Shown here: piece by piece, positions 25,876 through 35,230 of the stretch | How positions within the stretch are numbered: the first letter of the stretch is position 1 | Layout of the letters: each line of letters begins with the position of its first letter | From: Deltaproteobacteria bacterium | GTDB taxonomy: Bacteria; Desulfobacterota; Desulfuromonadia; Geobacterales; Geobacteraceae | Length of the DNA: 64,000 nt | Assembly (NCBI GenBank): GCA_021847245.1 | Contig: JAJZUC010000001.1 | Span: 47,096-111,095 of the forward strand | Direction: 5' to 3' | Position numbers and translations under genes: made by a program | Notes under the pieces: model-generated | Told to the model about the DNA's origin: nothing | Databases searched by the model: none | What the model saw: the letters and a program-made list of their open reading frames with translations, nothing else

Positions 25876-28395
25876 TCAGCTCTCCGGCACGCCGTCGCGC
25901 TGGCGAAACTCCAGGACGGGGCGGATCTCCATCGGCTCCACCCCCCAGATCTCTCGCGCGTACTCGGCGATGGTCCGGTCACTGGAGAATTTACCCATCC
26001 CGGCGCAGTTGAGGATCGCCTTGCGGGCCCACTCGTCCTGGTCCAGATAGAGGCGGCTCACCTGTTCCTGGGCGGCGATGTAGGAGGCATAGTCGGCAAG
26101 GAGCATGTAGTAGTCACCCTGGTTGAGGAGGGTGTCGACGATGGGGCGGAAGAGGTCGCGGTTGCCGGGGGAGAAGTGCCCCTCGGCGATCATGTCGAGG
26201 ACCTTCCTGAGCTCTGCGTTGCGGCCGTACCAGTCGCGGGGATTGTACCCCTTGCGGCGCAGCTCCTCCACCTCGGCGGCATTCATGCCGAAGATGAAGA
26301 TGTTGTCGCGGCCCACCTCTTCCATGATCTCGATGTTGGCGCCGTCCAGGGTGCCGATGGTGAGGGCGCCGTTGAGGGCGAACTTCATGTTTCCCGTCCC
26401 CGAAGCCTCGGTGCCGGCGGTGGAGATCTGCTCGGAGAGGTCGGCGGCGGGGAAGATCTTTTCGGCCAGGGAGACGCTGTAGTTGGCGAGGAAGACGACT
26501 TTCAGGCGGTCGCCGACCTCGGGGTCGTTGTTGACCGCGTCCCCCACGGCGCTAATGAGCCGGATGATCAGCTTGGCGATGAAGTAGGCGGGGGCCGCCT
26601 TGCCGCTGAAGATGACGGTGCGGGGGACGAAGTCGCCGGCGGGATTCGCCTTGATCCGGTTGTAGAGGGTGATGACGTGGAGGACGTTGAGCAGTTGCCG
26701 CTTGTACTCGTGGATCCGCTTCACCTGGCAGTCGAAGAGGGAGTCGGCGTTCACCTGCACGCAGTTGTGGTCGAGGATGTAACGGGCGAGCCGCTCCTTG
26801 TTCTCCCGCTTCACCCGGCGCCATTGGGCCACGAAGGCGGGGTCGGCGGCATGGTCGCGGAGCCTGGCGAGCTCGAAAAGGTCCTTTGTCCAGCCGTCGC
26901 CGATGGTGGTGCCGATGAGCTCCGCCTGGCCGGGGTTCGCACACTTGAGCCAGCGGCGCTGGGTGATGCCGTTGGTCTTGTTGTTGAACCGCTCCGGGAA
27001 CATCCCGTAGAAGTCGCGGAAGACGCTCTCCTTGAGGATCTCGGTGTGGAGCGCCGCCACGCCGTTCACCGAGTGACTCCCGACGATGGCGAGGTTGGCC
27101 ATCCGTACCTTCCGCTCCCAGTGCTCCTCGATGAGGGACATCCGCTGGAGCCTGCCGGTGTCGCCGGGGAATCGCCTGCGGACCTCCGCCAGGAACCGGT
27201 CGTTGATCTCGTAGATGATCTGGAGGTGCCGCGGCAGGATATGCTCGAAGAACCAGACCGGCCATTTCTCCAGCGCCTCGGGGAGGATGGTGTGGTTCGT
27301 GTAGGCGAAGGTGTTGGTGGCGATCCCCCAGGCGGTGTCCCAGTCGAGGCGGTAGTGGTCGAGGAGCAGCCGCATCATCTCCGGGATGCAGAGGGCGGGG
27401 TGGGTGTCGTTCAGCTGGATCGCCACCCTGGTCGGGAGGAGGCGCAGGTCGTCGTGGGTTTTGCGGAAGCGGTAGATGACGTCGTAGACCGTGGCGCAGG
27501 CGAGGAAGTACTCCTGCTTGAAGCGGAGCTCCCGCCCCTCCGGCACGTTGTCGGCGGGGTAGAGGACCTTGGAGATGTTTTCGGTCACCATCTTTTTCTC
27601 GACGGCCCGGATGTAGTTCCCCTCGTTGAAGAAGGTGAGGTCGAACTCCCGGGTCGACTTGGCGGTCCAGAGCCGCATGGTGTTGACGGTGTTGGTCGCG
27701 AAGCCGGGGATGGGGGTGTCGTAGGCCATGGCCATGACGTCCTCGGTGTCGACCCAGTCGAAGACCGGTTTCCCCTCGGAGTCCCGGCGCTCCACCACCC
27801 GGCCGTAGAACTTCACCGGGTGGAGATGCTCCTGGCGGTCGAGTTCCCAGGGGTTGCGGTAACGGAGCCAGTTGTCGGGGATCTCCACCTGGGCGCCGTC
27901 GACGATGCTCTGGCGAAAGATGCCGTATTCGTAGCGGATGCCGTAACCGTACCCGGGAATCCCCATGGTGGCCATGGAGTCGAGGAAGCAGGCGGCCAGC
28001 CGCCCGAGACCGCCGTTGCCGAGCCCCGCGTCCTGTTCCTGCTCGATCAGCTGGTCCAGGTCGTAGCCGAGGGAGGTCATCGCCTCGCGGAACTGTTCGA
28101 GGAGCCCCAGGTTCACGAGGCTGTTCTCCAGGGTCCGCCCCATCAGGAACTCCATGGAGACGTAGTAGATCCGCTTCGGGTCTTCATTGTAGTAGGTCTG
28201 CTGGGTGTCGAGCCACCGCTCCACCAGCCGGTCGCGCACGGCGTAGGAGAGGGCGTTGAAGATGTCGTGGTGGGTGGCGGAGTACTTGTCCTTGCCGAGG
28301 GTGTACTCCAGGTGTTCGAGAAACGACTTGATGATGAGCATCAGGGCGTCGAGTTCGGCGGGAGCGGGAGCGTTGGGGATTGCCTCATCGTTCAT
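25876..28395 (-). CDS. glgP: Glycogen/alpha-glucan phosphorylase
   Basis: An 839-residue family GT35 phosphorylase that releases glucose 1-phosphate from alpha-1,4-glucans. The pyridoxal-phosphate block [20 protein letters not shown] contains the cofactor Lys; [17 protein letters not shown] lies in the N-terminal half; NDTHPAL and [10 protein letters not shown] are also characteristic. Length and motifs are complete. It is the first gene of the minus-strand group glgP-rarA-pfkA and is divergent from nadK across a 156-bp gap. Together with pfkA it suggests that stored glycogen is fed into glycolysis. Allosteric behaviour cannot be judged. Confidence 0.96.
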   Translation of the reverse strand: MNDEAIPNAPAPAELDALMLIIKSFLEHLEYTLGKDKYSATHHDIFNALSYAVRDRLVERWLDTQQTYYNEDPKRIYYVSMEFLMGRTLENSLVNLGLLEQFREAMTSLGYDLDQLIEQEQDAGLGNGGLGRLAACFLDSMATMGIPGYGYGIRYEYGIFRQSIVDGAQVEIPDNWLRYRNPWELDRQEHLHPVKFYGRVVERRDSEGKPVFDWVDTEDVMAMAYDTPIPGFATNTVNTMRLWTAKSTREFDLTFFNEGNYIRAVEKKMVTENISKVLYPADNVPEGRELRFKQEYFLACATVYDVIYRFRKTHDDLRLLPTRVAIQLNDTHPALCIPEMMRLLLDHYRLDWDTAWGIATNTFAYTNHTILPEALEKWPVWFFEHILPRHLQIIYEINDRFLAEVRRRFPGDTGRLQRMSLIEEHWERKVRMANLAIVGSHSVNGVAALHTEILKESVFRDFYGMFPERFNNKTNGITQRRWLKCANPGQAELIGTTIGDGWTKDLFELARLRDHAADPAFVAQWRRVKRENKERLARYILDHNCVQVNADSLFDCQVKRIHEYKRQLLNVLHVITLYNRIKANPAGDFVPRTVIFSGKAAPAYFIAKLIIRLISAVGDAVNNDPEVGDRLKVVFLANYSVSLAEKIFPAADLSEQISTAGTEASGTGNMKFALNGALTIGTLDGANIEIMEEVGRDNIFIFGMNAAEVEELRRKGYNPRDWYGRNAELRKVLDMIAEGHFSPGNRDLFRPIVDTLLNQGDYYMLLADYASYIAAQEQVSRLYLDQDEWARKAILNCAGMGKFSSDRTIAEYAREIWGVEPMEIRPVLEFRQRDGVPES

Positions 28396-28485
28396 GGGGT
28401 CACCTTCGTGGGAGAGAGGGGTGCCGGGGGGTGCAAAGGCCGTGCTGGCAACGGAGCCGGAGCCCGCCGGGCGGGGGAATTTCCA

Positions 28486-28515
28486 TTGGACATGCCCCCT
28501 AAACTATGCTAGTAA
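28486..28515 (+). promoter_or_regulatory. Candidate sigma-70 promoter for nadK
   Basis: TTGGAC (28486-28491), 18-bp spacer, TAGTAA (28510-28515) with TG one base upstream of the -10. It lies 37 bp before the nadK start in the divergent glgP/nadK gap. Confidence 0.4.
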
Positions 28516-28551
28516 ATTTCATTCTTATACCATATTCAAAAGGCCGGGACG

Positions 28552-29406
28552 ATGAAAAAAATCGCCATCTTCGCCAAGGTTCACGACCCCCGTTGCCGGG
28601 GGGTTGCCGACGAGCTGATCACCTGGCTGGAAGGGCGCGGACTGGTGCCGCTCGTGGAGGCGCACCTCGCCCGCCACATGGGGGGAAGATCGGGGATCGC
28701 CGCCGAAGAGATCCCGGCCCTGGCGGACATGGCGGTGGTGCTCGGGGGGGACGGTACCCTCATCTCCGCGGCGCGGCTCATCGGGGCCCGGGAGATCCCG
28801 ATTCTGGGGGTCAACCTCGGCAGCCTCGGCTTTCTGACGGAAATCACCCTCGACGAACTCTATCCCGCCCTCGAATCGTGCCTGCGCGGCGACTTCCGGG
28901 TCTCGGAGCGGATGATGCTCCGTGTCGCCGTTGAGCGGGACGGCCGGGAAGAGTCCTGCCACCGGGTGCTGAACGACGTCGTGATCAACAAGGGGGCGCT
29001 GGCCCGGATCATCGACATGGAGACCCTGGTCAACGACCGCTACCTCACCACCTACAAGGCCGACGGCCTCATCATATCGAGCCCCACCGGCTCCACCGGC
29101 TACTGCCTCTCCGCCAACGGCCCCATCGTCCACCCGGCCCTCGAATGCCTGACCATCACCCCCATCTGCCCCCACACCCTCACCAACCGTCCCATTGTCC
29201 TGGAGGCCGATGCGGAGGTGACCGTGCGGCTCATCTCCAAGAACGAGGATGTCTTCCTGACCCTCGACGGCCAGGTGGGGATGAAGCTGAAATGCGGCGA
29301 CATCGTCCGGGTGCGGCGGGCCGAGCACCGGACCCGGCTCGTGATGTCGGGGAGCAAGGACTACTTCGAGGTGCTGCGGACGAAATTGAAATGGGGAGAG
29401 AGATAA
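28552..29406 (+). CDS. nadK: NAD kinase
   Basis: A 284-residue ATP-NAD kinase making NADP. The nucleotide motif VVLGGDGTLISAARL is present; NLGSLGFLTEI, the HRVLNDVVINKG block and DGLIISSPTGSTGY follow in the usual order and spacing. Complete and typical in length. The ATG at 28552 is preceded by a purine-rich GGGACG. It stands first in a plus-strand series that continues with recN after a 55-bp gap holding a palindromic repeat. Confidence 0.96.
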   Translation: MKKIAIFAKVHDPRCRGVADELITWLEGRGLVPLVEAHLARHMGGRSGIAAEEIPALADMAVVLGGDGTLISAARLIGAREIPILGVNLGSLGFLTEITLDELYPALESCLRGDFRVSERMMLRVAVERDGREESCHRVLNDVVINKGALARIIDMETLVNDRYLTTYKADGLIISSPTGSTGYCLSANGPIVHPALECLTITPICPHTLTNRPIVLEADAEVTVRLISKNEDVFLTLDGQVGMKLKCGDIVRVRRAEHRTRLVMSGSKDYFEVLRTKLKWGER

Positions 29407-29412
29407 CGCAAG

Positions 29413-29440
29413 GTAGGGGCAATTCATGAATCGCCCCTAC
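29413..29440. repeat. GTAGGGGC/GCCCCTAC palindrome
   Basis: A 28-bp palindrome with outer arms GTAGGGGC and GCCCCTAC and inner ATTC/GAAT. It contains an ATG (29426) in frame with recN, which is unlikely to be the real start. Same family as 18865-18920 and 40300-40354. Confidence 0.7.
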
Positions 29441-29461
29441 AGAGTTCCGCGAATTGTTCCC

Positions 29462-31126
29462 ATGCTCACAGACCTTTCCATCAAAAACCTCGCCATCATC
29501 GATTCCCTCCACGTTCCGTTCCGCGACGGGCTAACCATCCTGACCGGCGAGACGGGGGCGGGCAAGTCGATCATCATCGACGCGGTCAACCTCATCATGG
29601 GGGGACGGGCGTCGGCCGACCTGATCCGCAGCGGCGAGGAGGAGGCGACTGTGGAGGCGGTCTTCCAGCTGCCGCCCGCTTCGCCGCTGCCGGCGCGGCT
29701 GGAGGAGATGGGGATCGAGTGCGGGGGGGAGCTCCTCGTGAAGCGGGTCGTGTCCCGCTCCGGGAGGAACCGGGTCTTCGTGGGGGGCGGGCTTTCGACC
29801 TTGGGCATCCTGGCGGAAATCGCCCGGGAGCTGATCAACATCTACGGCCAGCACGAGTCCCAGACGCTCCTCAGGCCCGAGAACCACCTGCTGCTGCTGG
29901 ACGGTTTCGCGGAACTCCAGCCGCTGCGCGGCGCCTACACCGCCCTCTTCGAAGAGTATCGGGCGACCGAGACCCGGATCAGGGAGCTGGAGGAGGGGGA
30001 GCGGGAGGTGGCCCGGCGGCTTGACCTCCTCTCGTTCCAGGCGGAGGAGATCCGGGCGGCGGCCCTTGCCCCCGGCGAGGACGAAGAGCTGGAGCGGGAG
30101 CGAAGCCTCCTCGTCCATGGGGAGAAGCTCCTGTGCACCAGCCAGGAAGCCTTCGATGCGCTCTATGGCGGTGACGGGGCGATCCTGGATCGGTTGGCCG
30201 AAGTCAGGACGAGGATTGCCGGGATAATTTCCGTGGACCCGACGCTGGTGCCGCTGCACGAAACCCTGGAGTCTTCGGCGGCGCAGCTTGAGGATGCGGC
30301 CCTGACGCTGCGGGACTACGCCGCCCGGGTGGAGGCCGACCCGGCGCGCCTGGAGCGGGTGGAGGAGCGGCTCGACCTGATCCGCCGCCTGAAGAAAAAG
30401 TATGCCCCCACGGTGGAGGGGATCATCGCCTGCGGCGCGGAGGTGGCCCGGGAACTCGACCTCCTTGCCAACCGTGAACGGACCAGGGGGGAACTGGATG
30501 CCGCCCTCGGGCGGCTGAAGACGGAGCTCGTCGCGAAGGGGCGGGAGATCTCGACGAGACGCCGTGTGGCGGCCCGGGAGCTCAAGGGGGCGATGGAGCG
30601 GGAGATCCACCAGCTCGCCATGAAACATGCGGTGTTCGAAGTCGCCTTCGAGGAATATCCGGAGCCCCGGGCCACGGGGATGGAGCGGGTGGAGTTCCTC
30701 TTCTCCCCCAACCCCGGGGAGCCCCCCAAGCCCCTTTCGCGCATCGCCTCCGGGGGGGAGCTCTCGCGCCTCATGCTGGCGCTCAAGCAGATCCTCCCCG
30801 AGAGCGATGTGCCGACCCTCATCTTCGACGAGGTCGATACCGGCATCGGGGGTGCCACCTCGGCGCTGGTCGGCGAAAAGCTCAAGCGGGTGAGCCGCGG
30901 GCAGCAGGTGCTCTGCATCACCCATCTCCCCCAGGTGGCGGCCTTCGCCGACCATCACTACAAGGTCGAGAAACGGGTGGCGGAGGGGCGTACCGCCACC
31001 GCCGTCACGGTGTTGGAAGGTGAGGCGCGGGTGGCCGAGATGGCCCGGATGCTGGGGGGTGTCACCATCACCTACCGGACCCGGGAACATGCCCGCGAGA
31101 TGATCGAAGAGGGCCGCAGGGCCTGA
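29462..31126 (+). CDS. recN: DNA repair protein RecN
   Basis: A 554-residue SMC-like ATPase for double-strand break repair. The start MLTDLSIKNLAIIDSLHVPF at 29462 matches the family's usual N-terminus and length (about 550); an in-frame ATG 12 codons earlier lies inside a palindromic repeat and is not preferred. Walker A is TGETGAGKSIIIDAV; ELINIYGQHESQTLL opens the coiled-coil region; the signature RIASGGELSRLMLALK, Walker B LIFDEVDTGIGG and the switch His in ITHLPQVAAFAD follow. All ABC-ATPase parts are intact. No good Shine-Dalgarno sequence is visible before either start. Confidence 0.94.
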   Translation: MLTDLSIKNLAIIDSLHVPFRDGLTILTGETGAGKSIIIDAVNLIMGGRASADLIRSGEEEATVEAVFQLPPASPLPARLEEMGIECGGELLVKRVVSRSGRNRVFVGGGLSTLGILAEIARELINIYGQHESQTLLRPENHLLLLDGFAELQPLRGAYTALFEEYRATETRIRELEEGEREVARRLDLLSFQAEEIRAAALAPGEDEELERERSLLVHGEKLLCTSQEAFDALYGGDGAILDRLAEVRTRIAGIISVDPTLVPLHETLESSAAQLEDAALTLRDYAARVEADPARLERVEERLDLIRRLKKKYAPTVEGIIACGAEVARELDLLANRERTRGELDAALGRLKTELVAKGREISTRRRVAARELKGAMEREIHQLAMKHAVFEVAFEEYPEPRATGMERVEFLFSPNPGEPPKPLSRIASGGELSRLMLALKQILPESDVPTLIFDEVDTGIGGATSALVGEKLKRVSRGQQVLCITHLPQVAAFADHHYKVEKRVAEGRTATAVTVLEGEARVAEMARMLGGVTITYRTREHAREMIEEGRRA

Positions 31127-31146
31127 ATTCCCCAGGAGAACGTGCG

Positions 31147-31479
31147 ATGCAGACCATTCCCATAGCCCTTGCCGAGCCCGAGATGGTCCTTGCCCGCGCG
31201 GTGAAGCGTGCCGACAACCCCCAGGGCCCCCCCATCTGCGGCAAGGGGACGGTCCTGACCTCCTCCCTCATCGAGCGGCTCCGGAACATGGGGGTCAAGA
31301 CCCTCACGGTCGAGGGGCAGCCGGTGGCTGCTCCGGAAGGGGAGAAGGGGGTCGACGAGCTGCTGGCCGGCCTGGACCGCCGGTTCAGCCGAGTGGAGTC
31401 GATTCCCCTGATGCAGCGCCTCAAGGAGATCTGCCGCGCCATCATCATCCGTTCCCAGGGAGGCGGGAGTGAGCGATAA
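31147..31479 (+). CDS. Small conserved protein, shared module with HD-GYP tails
   Basis: A 110-residue protein of unassigned family. The centre reads PEMVLARAVKRADNPQGPPI, then GKGTVLTSSLIERLRNMGVKTLTVEGQ. That pattern (MVLA, a G-x-x-L turn, a helix with I-x-x-L, then a gly-ile/val strand) is like the C-terminal modules of the REC-HD-GYP proteins at 15592 and 16912. The C-terminal ~45 residues are helical. It overlaps the HDOD gene by 11 bases, so it probably acts with it in cyclic-dinucleotide or stress signalling; that is inference from neighbours. CAGGAG lies shortly before the ATG. Confidence 0.75.
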   Translation: MQTIPIALAEPEMVLARAVKRADNPQGPPICGKGTVLTSSLIERLRNMGVKTLTVEGQPVAAPEGEKGVDELLAGLDRRFSRVESIPLMQRLKEICRAIIIRSQGGGSER

Positions 31480-32323
31480 ACGTACCCATATCTTCGAGAT
31501 CGTCCGGGAGACGAGCTCCCTGCCGACCCTCCCGGGGGTGGTGTCGCGGCTGCAGGCCCTCTCGGAGAATCGCCGCTCCACCATCGAGGAGATGGCGCGC
31601 CTCGTCTCTTCCGACCAGATCCTCTCGGCCCGGGTGCTGCGGCTCGTCAATTCCCCCTCGTACGGCTTCTACCGGGTCTCCACCATCTCCAACGCCCTGA
31701 TCCTCCTCGGGGTGAACGTCATCAAGGGTCTGGCCCTCAGCTCCTCCATCTTCGAGATCATGGGGAAGAGCATCGTCGGGCTCTGGGAGCACTCGCTGGG
31801 GGCCGGGGTGGCGGCCAACGTCATTGCCCGGCACCTGAAGCTCTCCGAGGGGGAGGAGATCTCCACGGCGGCCCTTCTCCACGACATCGGCAAGGTGATC
31901 ATCAAGGAGAAATGTCCCGACGACTACGATGACGTTGTCCGGCTCATGAAGGAACGCAACCTGACGATGCTGGAGGCGGAACGGGAGCACCTGGGCACCG
32001 ATCACGCCGAAGTGGGGGAGTGGCTGGGGCGGAGCTGGCACCTCCCCGACAAGCTGATCGAGCCGGTGGCGTGCCATCACGACGTGGCCCGCGCCACCAC
32101 CCACCAGATGAAGGCCGCGGTGGTGCATCTGGCCGACGTGCTCGTGAAGGCGAGCGGCTTCGGCTTCAGCGGCGACGAATACGTCCCCCGCATCCAGCCG
32201 GTGGCGTTGGAGCGGCTCGGCCTCACCGAGGAGGGGCTGGCGGCGATCGTGGAAGAGTTGGAGGAGAAGCTCGTGGAAACGAGGAATTTCAGCCTGGAGA
32301 TGCAGTCGAGCTATGGGGAATAG
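31469..32323 (+). CDS. HDOD-domain signalling protein
   Basis: A 284-residue HDOD protein. The domain opens SSLPTLPGVVSRLQALS; ARLVSSDQILSARVLRLVNSPSYG and TISNALILLGVNVIKGLALSS are characteristic; LLHDIGKVI and the ACHHD block show HD-type residues that are partly kept. HDOD proteins are usually non-catalytic regulators linked to chemosensory, twitching or c-di-GMP pathways. It starts with GTG at 31469 inside the previous gene and overlaps the GGDEF-type gene at its end, so three genes form one translationally coupled unit. The partner is not known. Confidence 0.9.
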   Translation: MSDKRTHIFEIVRETSSLPTLPGVVSRLQALSENRRSTIEEMARLVSSDQILSARVLRLVNSPSYGFYRVSTISNALILLGVNVIKGLALSSSIFEIMGKSIVGLWEHSLGAGVAANVIARHLKLSEGEEISTAALLHDIGKVIIKEKCPDDYDDVVRLMKERNLTMLEAEREHLGTDHAEVGEWLGRSWHLPDKLIEPVACHHDVARATTHQMKAAVVHLADVLVKASGFGFSGDEYVPRIQPVALERLGLTEEGLAAIVEELEEKLVETRNFSLEMQSSYGE

Positions 32324-33233
32324 CCTGCGGATCATCATCGTGGCGGGGGAACAGGGGGTGGACGGCAACGTCGAGCTCCGCCTCCAGAGCAAGGGGTACC
32401 AGGTGGTTACCGTTACCGCTCCGGCGGGCGTCATGGGGCTCATCTACGCCGACCCCCCCGATGTGGTGCTCGTCGATCTTTCGGCGCCGGACGAGCCGCT
32501 CCTCGGGGTCATCCGCAGCCTCAAGGAGGATTTCTTCTTCAGCACCATCCCGGTCATCGGCATGATCCCCGAGCCGTTTGCCGAGGCGTTCGACTGGGAG
32601 GAGTATCCCCTCGACGACTACGTGGGGCTCCCCCTGAACGCCCGGGAGCTCTTCGCCCGGATTGCGCTTTCGCTCCGGCGTCTGCGGCGGGTCTTCGACA
32701 ACAACCCCCTCACGCGGCTCCCGGGGAACACCTCGATCCAGCGGGCCATCGAGCAGGCGGTGGGGAAGCCGATGGCGGTCTGCTACGTGGACATCAACCA
32801 CTTCAAGCAGTACAATGACGTCTACGGCTTCGTCCACGGCGACGAGGTGCTCCGGATGCTCGCCCGGATCATGTCCAACGCGGTGAAGGAGGCGGGGGAG
32901 GGGTTTGCCGGCCACATCGGCGGCGACGACTTCGTCTTCATCGTCCCGGAGGAGCAGGCGGAGGGGGTGGCGCAGCGGATCATCGACAACTTCACCGCGG
33001 TCGCCTCCGAGCTCTTCGACGAGGGGGAGAAGGTGAGCGGCTTCTTCCTGGCCCACGACCGCAAGGGGAACGAGGAAAAGGTCCCCCTCATGGGGGTCGC
33101 CATCGCCATCGTCCCGACCGATTACCCGAAGATCGAGCACTACGCCAAGGTGGCCGAGGTGGCGGCGGAGCTGAAGAAGCTCGCCAAGCAGTCGCCCCAA
33201 AGCTGCTACGTCGTCGATCGCCGCCGCCGGTAG
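32313..33233 (+). CDS. Degenerate receiver plus GGDEF-variant (GGDDF) protein
   Basis: A 306-residue protein. The N-terminal receiver-like half begins LRIIIVAGEQG, so the acidic pair expected in VDDE is missing, while an Asp in VVLVDLSAPDE is kept at the acceptor position; phosphorylation is doubtful. The C-terminal half is a GGDEF-family domain: NPLTRLPGN, VDINHFKQYNDVYGFVHGDEVLR and HIGGDDFVFIVPEE, where the fourth residue of the GGDEF motif is Asp instead of Glu. The Asn and Asp that contact guanine in diguanylate cyclases are present, so this is not an obvious cAMP-GMP (Hypr) cyclase. It may be weakly active or a binding protein. Cotranscribed with HDOD by overlap. Confidence 0.85.
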   Translation: MGNSLRIIIVAGEQGVDGNVELRLQSKGYQVVTVTAPAGVMGLIYADPPDVVLVDLSAPDEPLLGVIRSLKEDFFFSTIPVIGMIPEPFAEAFDWEEYPLDDYVGLPLNARELFARIALSLRRLRRVFDNNPLTRLPGNTSIQRAIEQAVGKPMAVCYVDINHFKQYNDVYGFVHGDEVLRMLARIMSNAVKEAGEGFAGHIGGDDFVFIVPEEQAEGVAQRIIDNFTAVASELFDEGEKVSGFFLAHDRKGNEEKVPLMGVAIAIVPTDYPKIEHYAKVAEVAAELKKLAKQSPQSCYVVDRRRR

Positions 33234-33243
33234 GCCTACCGGC
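33226..33243. repeat. 18-bp perfect palindrome at gene end
   Basis: GCCGGTAGGCCTACCGGC spans the TAG stop of the GGDDF gene. It has no loop and no T tract. It might be a protein-binding site or mRNA 3'-end structure. Confidence 0.5.
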
Positions 33244-33285
33244 AATTCCCCCTGTCAGCACCCCACGGAAGGAGACCGTTCGCAA

Positions 33286-33738
33286 ATGCTTCGCAAGGCC
33301 CAGATACGCGACGTCAAGGAGATCCAGAAGCTCCTCACCCACTTCGCCAGCCGGGGAGACATGCTCTCCCGCTCCCTCTCCGAGCTCTACGAATCGATCC
33401 GCGATTTCTACGTCTGGGAAGAGGAGGGACGGCTCCTCGGTACGGCGGCCCTCCACATCATGTGGGAGGACCTGGCGGAGATCCGCTCCGTGGCGGTGGC
33501 CGAGGAGGCGGGGCGTCGGGGGGTCGGGACCACGGTCGTCCGGGCGTGCGTCGACGAGGCGCGCTCCCTGGGGCTCAAGCGGGTCTTCTGCCTCACCTAC
33601 AAACCGGATTTTTTCGCGAAATTCGGGATGCGGATCGTCGACAAGTCGGAGCTCCCCCACAAGGTCTGGGGCGACTGCATGAAGTGCGTGAAGTTCCCCG
33701 ACTGCGACGAGATCGCCATGATCCTGGATCTGGATTGA
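33286..33738 (+). CDS. GNAT acetyltransferase, N-acetylglutamate synthase-like
   Basis: A 150-residue GNAT protein. AEIRSVAVAEEAGRRGVGTTV is the acetyl-CoA-binding motif A (V-x-x-x-x-R-x-x-G-x-G/A type); RVFCLTYKPDFFAKFGM is motif B. The C-terminal WGDCMKCVKFPDCDEIAM block, with three cysteines, is typical of the short ArgA-like N-acetylglutamate synthases known in several deltaproteobacteria and actinobacteria. Its likely role is the first step of arginine synthesis. argJ, which can also supply N-acetylglutamate, is encoded at 40368, so this enzyme would be anaplerotic. The family call is firm, the exact substrate is inferred. Confidence 0.78.
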   Translation: MLRKAQIRDVKEIQKLLTHFASRGDMLSRSLSELYESIRDFYVWEEEGRLLGTAALHIMWEDLAEIRSVAVAEEAGRRGVGTTVVRACVDEARSLGLKRVFCLTYKPDFFAKFGMRIVDKSELPHKVWGDCMKCVKFPDCDEIAMILDLD

Positions 33739-33748
33739 CGAGGTGGCC

Positions 33749-35086
33749 ATGGACACGAACCAGATTATCGAAGCCGTCGAAACCCTCCTCAGATCCCGCC
33801 CGCTGGACGGGTGGGAGATCACCGTGGCGGCGTCGCGCACCCTCAGCATCGAGGTGAAGGAGCAGAAGGTCGACTCGTTCAAGTGCGCCGAGCCGGTGGG
33901 GGTGAGCATCCGGGTGCTGAAGGGGGGCGGCATGGGGTTCTCCTTCTCCACGAGCATGGATGGGGTCGACCTCAATCGCATGGTGGAGAACGCCCTGGTG
34001 GGGGCCGCAGCCCAGACCCCCGACGAGCACCACGGCTTCCCCGCCCCGGCCAGCTATCCCGAGATCCCCGGCCTCTTCGACGGGGAGCTTGCCGGCGTTG
34101 CCGAAGGGGAAAAGGTGGGGCGCGCCCTGACGCTGGAACGGCTCGTCCTGGAGGCCGACCCGCGGATGAAAAAGGTCCGCAAGGCCGCCTACAGCGAGTC
34201 GACGGTGGAGACGCGGATCGTCAACTCCCTCGGCGTGGACGCTACCTACCGGGGGACCTCGGTCTCGGCGAGCGTCTCGGCCATTGCCGAGGAGGAAGGC
34301 CAGTCCCAGATGGGGTGGGATTTCGACTTCCGCAACCGGTTTGCCGACCTCGCGGTGGAGCCGATCGCCGCGCGGGCGGCGGCCAAGGCGACGGGGCTCC
34401 TCGGGGCGGGGAAGGTCCCCACCATGCGCTGCCCGGTGGTCCTCGACAGCTACGTCGCCTCCGAGATCCTGGAGGTGCTCGCCCCGGCGTTTCTGGCCGA
34501 GAACGTCCAAAAGGGAAAATCGCTCCTGGCCGGGAAGAAGGGGGAGCGGCTCTTCGCGCCGCTGCTCCGCATCCGCGACGACGGCACCCTCCCAGGCGGC
34601 GCCGGCACCGCCCCCTTCGACGCCGAAGGGGTCTCGAAGCGCAATACCGTCCTGGTGGAGGAGGGGGTGCTCCAGGGCTTCCTTTACGACACCCTCCGGG
34701 CCCGGAAAGAGGGAGTCGCCTCCACCGGCAACGCCACCCGCGGCGGGATCAAGTCACCGCCGCACATGGGGATATCCAACCTTTTCATCGAGAACGGGAC
34801 GGTGACGTTCGACGGTCTCCGCGCCGGCATCGGCAGGGGGATGCTCGTCACCGACGTCATGGGGATGCATACCGCCAACCCCATCTCCGGCGACTTCTCC
34901 GTGGGGGCCGCCGGCTTCCTCGTGGAGGATGGCCGGATCACCCGCCCGGTCAAGGGGGTCGCCATCGCCGGGAACATCCTCGACCTCTTCCGGGGGGTGG
35001 AGGCGGTGGGCAACGATCTGCGGTTCTACGGCACCGTGGGGGCGCCGTCGCTCAGGATTGCCGCCCTCGATGTGAGCGGCGAGTAG
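33749..35086 (+). CDS. pmbA: TldE/PmbA-family metalloprotease subunit
   Basis: A 445-residue TldD/PmbA-family protein. The ATG at 33749 has GAGGTGG just upstream. IEVKEQKVDSFKCAEPVGVSIRV matches the N-terminal domain; ESTVETRIVNSLGVDATYRGT the middle; ATRGGIKSPPHMGISNLFIENG, GMLVTDVMGMHTANPISGDF and SVGAAGFLVEDGRI the C-terminal domain. No HExxH zinc motif was seen, as expected of the PmbA/TldE half; TldD is not in the window. TldD/E complexes process small unfolded peptides and toxins. It follows the GNAT gene by 10 bp and ends at a strong terminator, closing this operon. Confidence 0.92.
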   Translation: MDTNQIIEAVETLLRSRPLDGWEITVAASRTLSIEVKEQKVDSFKCAEPVGVSIRVLKGGGMGFSFSTSMDGVDLNRMVENALVGAAAQTPDEHHGFPAPASYPEIPGLFDGELAGVAEGEKVGRALTLERLVLEADPRMKKVRKAAYSESTVETRIVNSLGVDATYRGTSVSASVSAIAEEEGQSQMGWDFDFRNRFADLAVEPIAARAAAKATGLLGAGKVPTMRCPVVLDSYVASEILEVLAPAFLAENVQKGKSLLAGKKGERLFAPLLRIRDDGTLPGGAGTAPFDAEGVSKRNTVLVEEGVLQGFLYDTLRARKEGVASTGNATRGGIKSPPHMGISNLFIENGTVTFDGLRAGIGRGMLVTDVMGMHTANPISGDFSVGAAGFLVEDGRITRPVKGVAIAGNILDLFRGVEAVGNDLRFYGTVGAPSLRIAALDVSGE

Positions 35087-35116
35087 CGAGCCGCAACCTT
35101 CCGAATTCTCCTGATC

Positions 35117-35160
35117 AAAAGCCGCCCGGCCGCCGATGCCGCCGGGCGGCTTTTCTTTTT
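35117..35160 (+). terminator. Rho-independent terminator after pmbA
   Basis: AAAAGCCGCCCGGC (35117-35130) and GCCGGGCGGCTTTT (35141-35154) form a 14-bp perfect stem with a 10-base loop, followed by CTTTTTT. Confidence 0.92.
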
Positions 35161-35168
35161 TCCCCAGG

Positions 35169-35196
35169 TTGTCCATAAGGACCTGACGTGTATACT
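35169..35196 (+). promoter_or_regulatory. Candidate sigma-70 promoter for multicopper oxidase
   Basis: TTGTCC (35169-35174), 16-bp spacer, TATACT (35191-35196), directly after the pmbA terminator and 35 bp before the next start. Confidence 0.5.
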
Positions 35197-35230
35197 TAGA
35201 GGTAATTCACGAAACAAAAGGGGGACAAAT

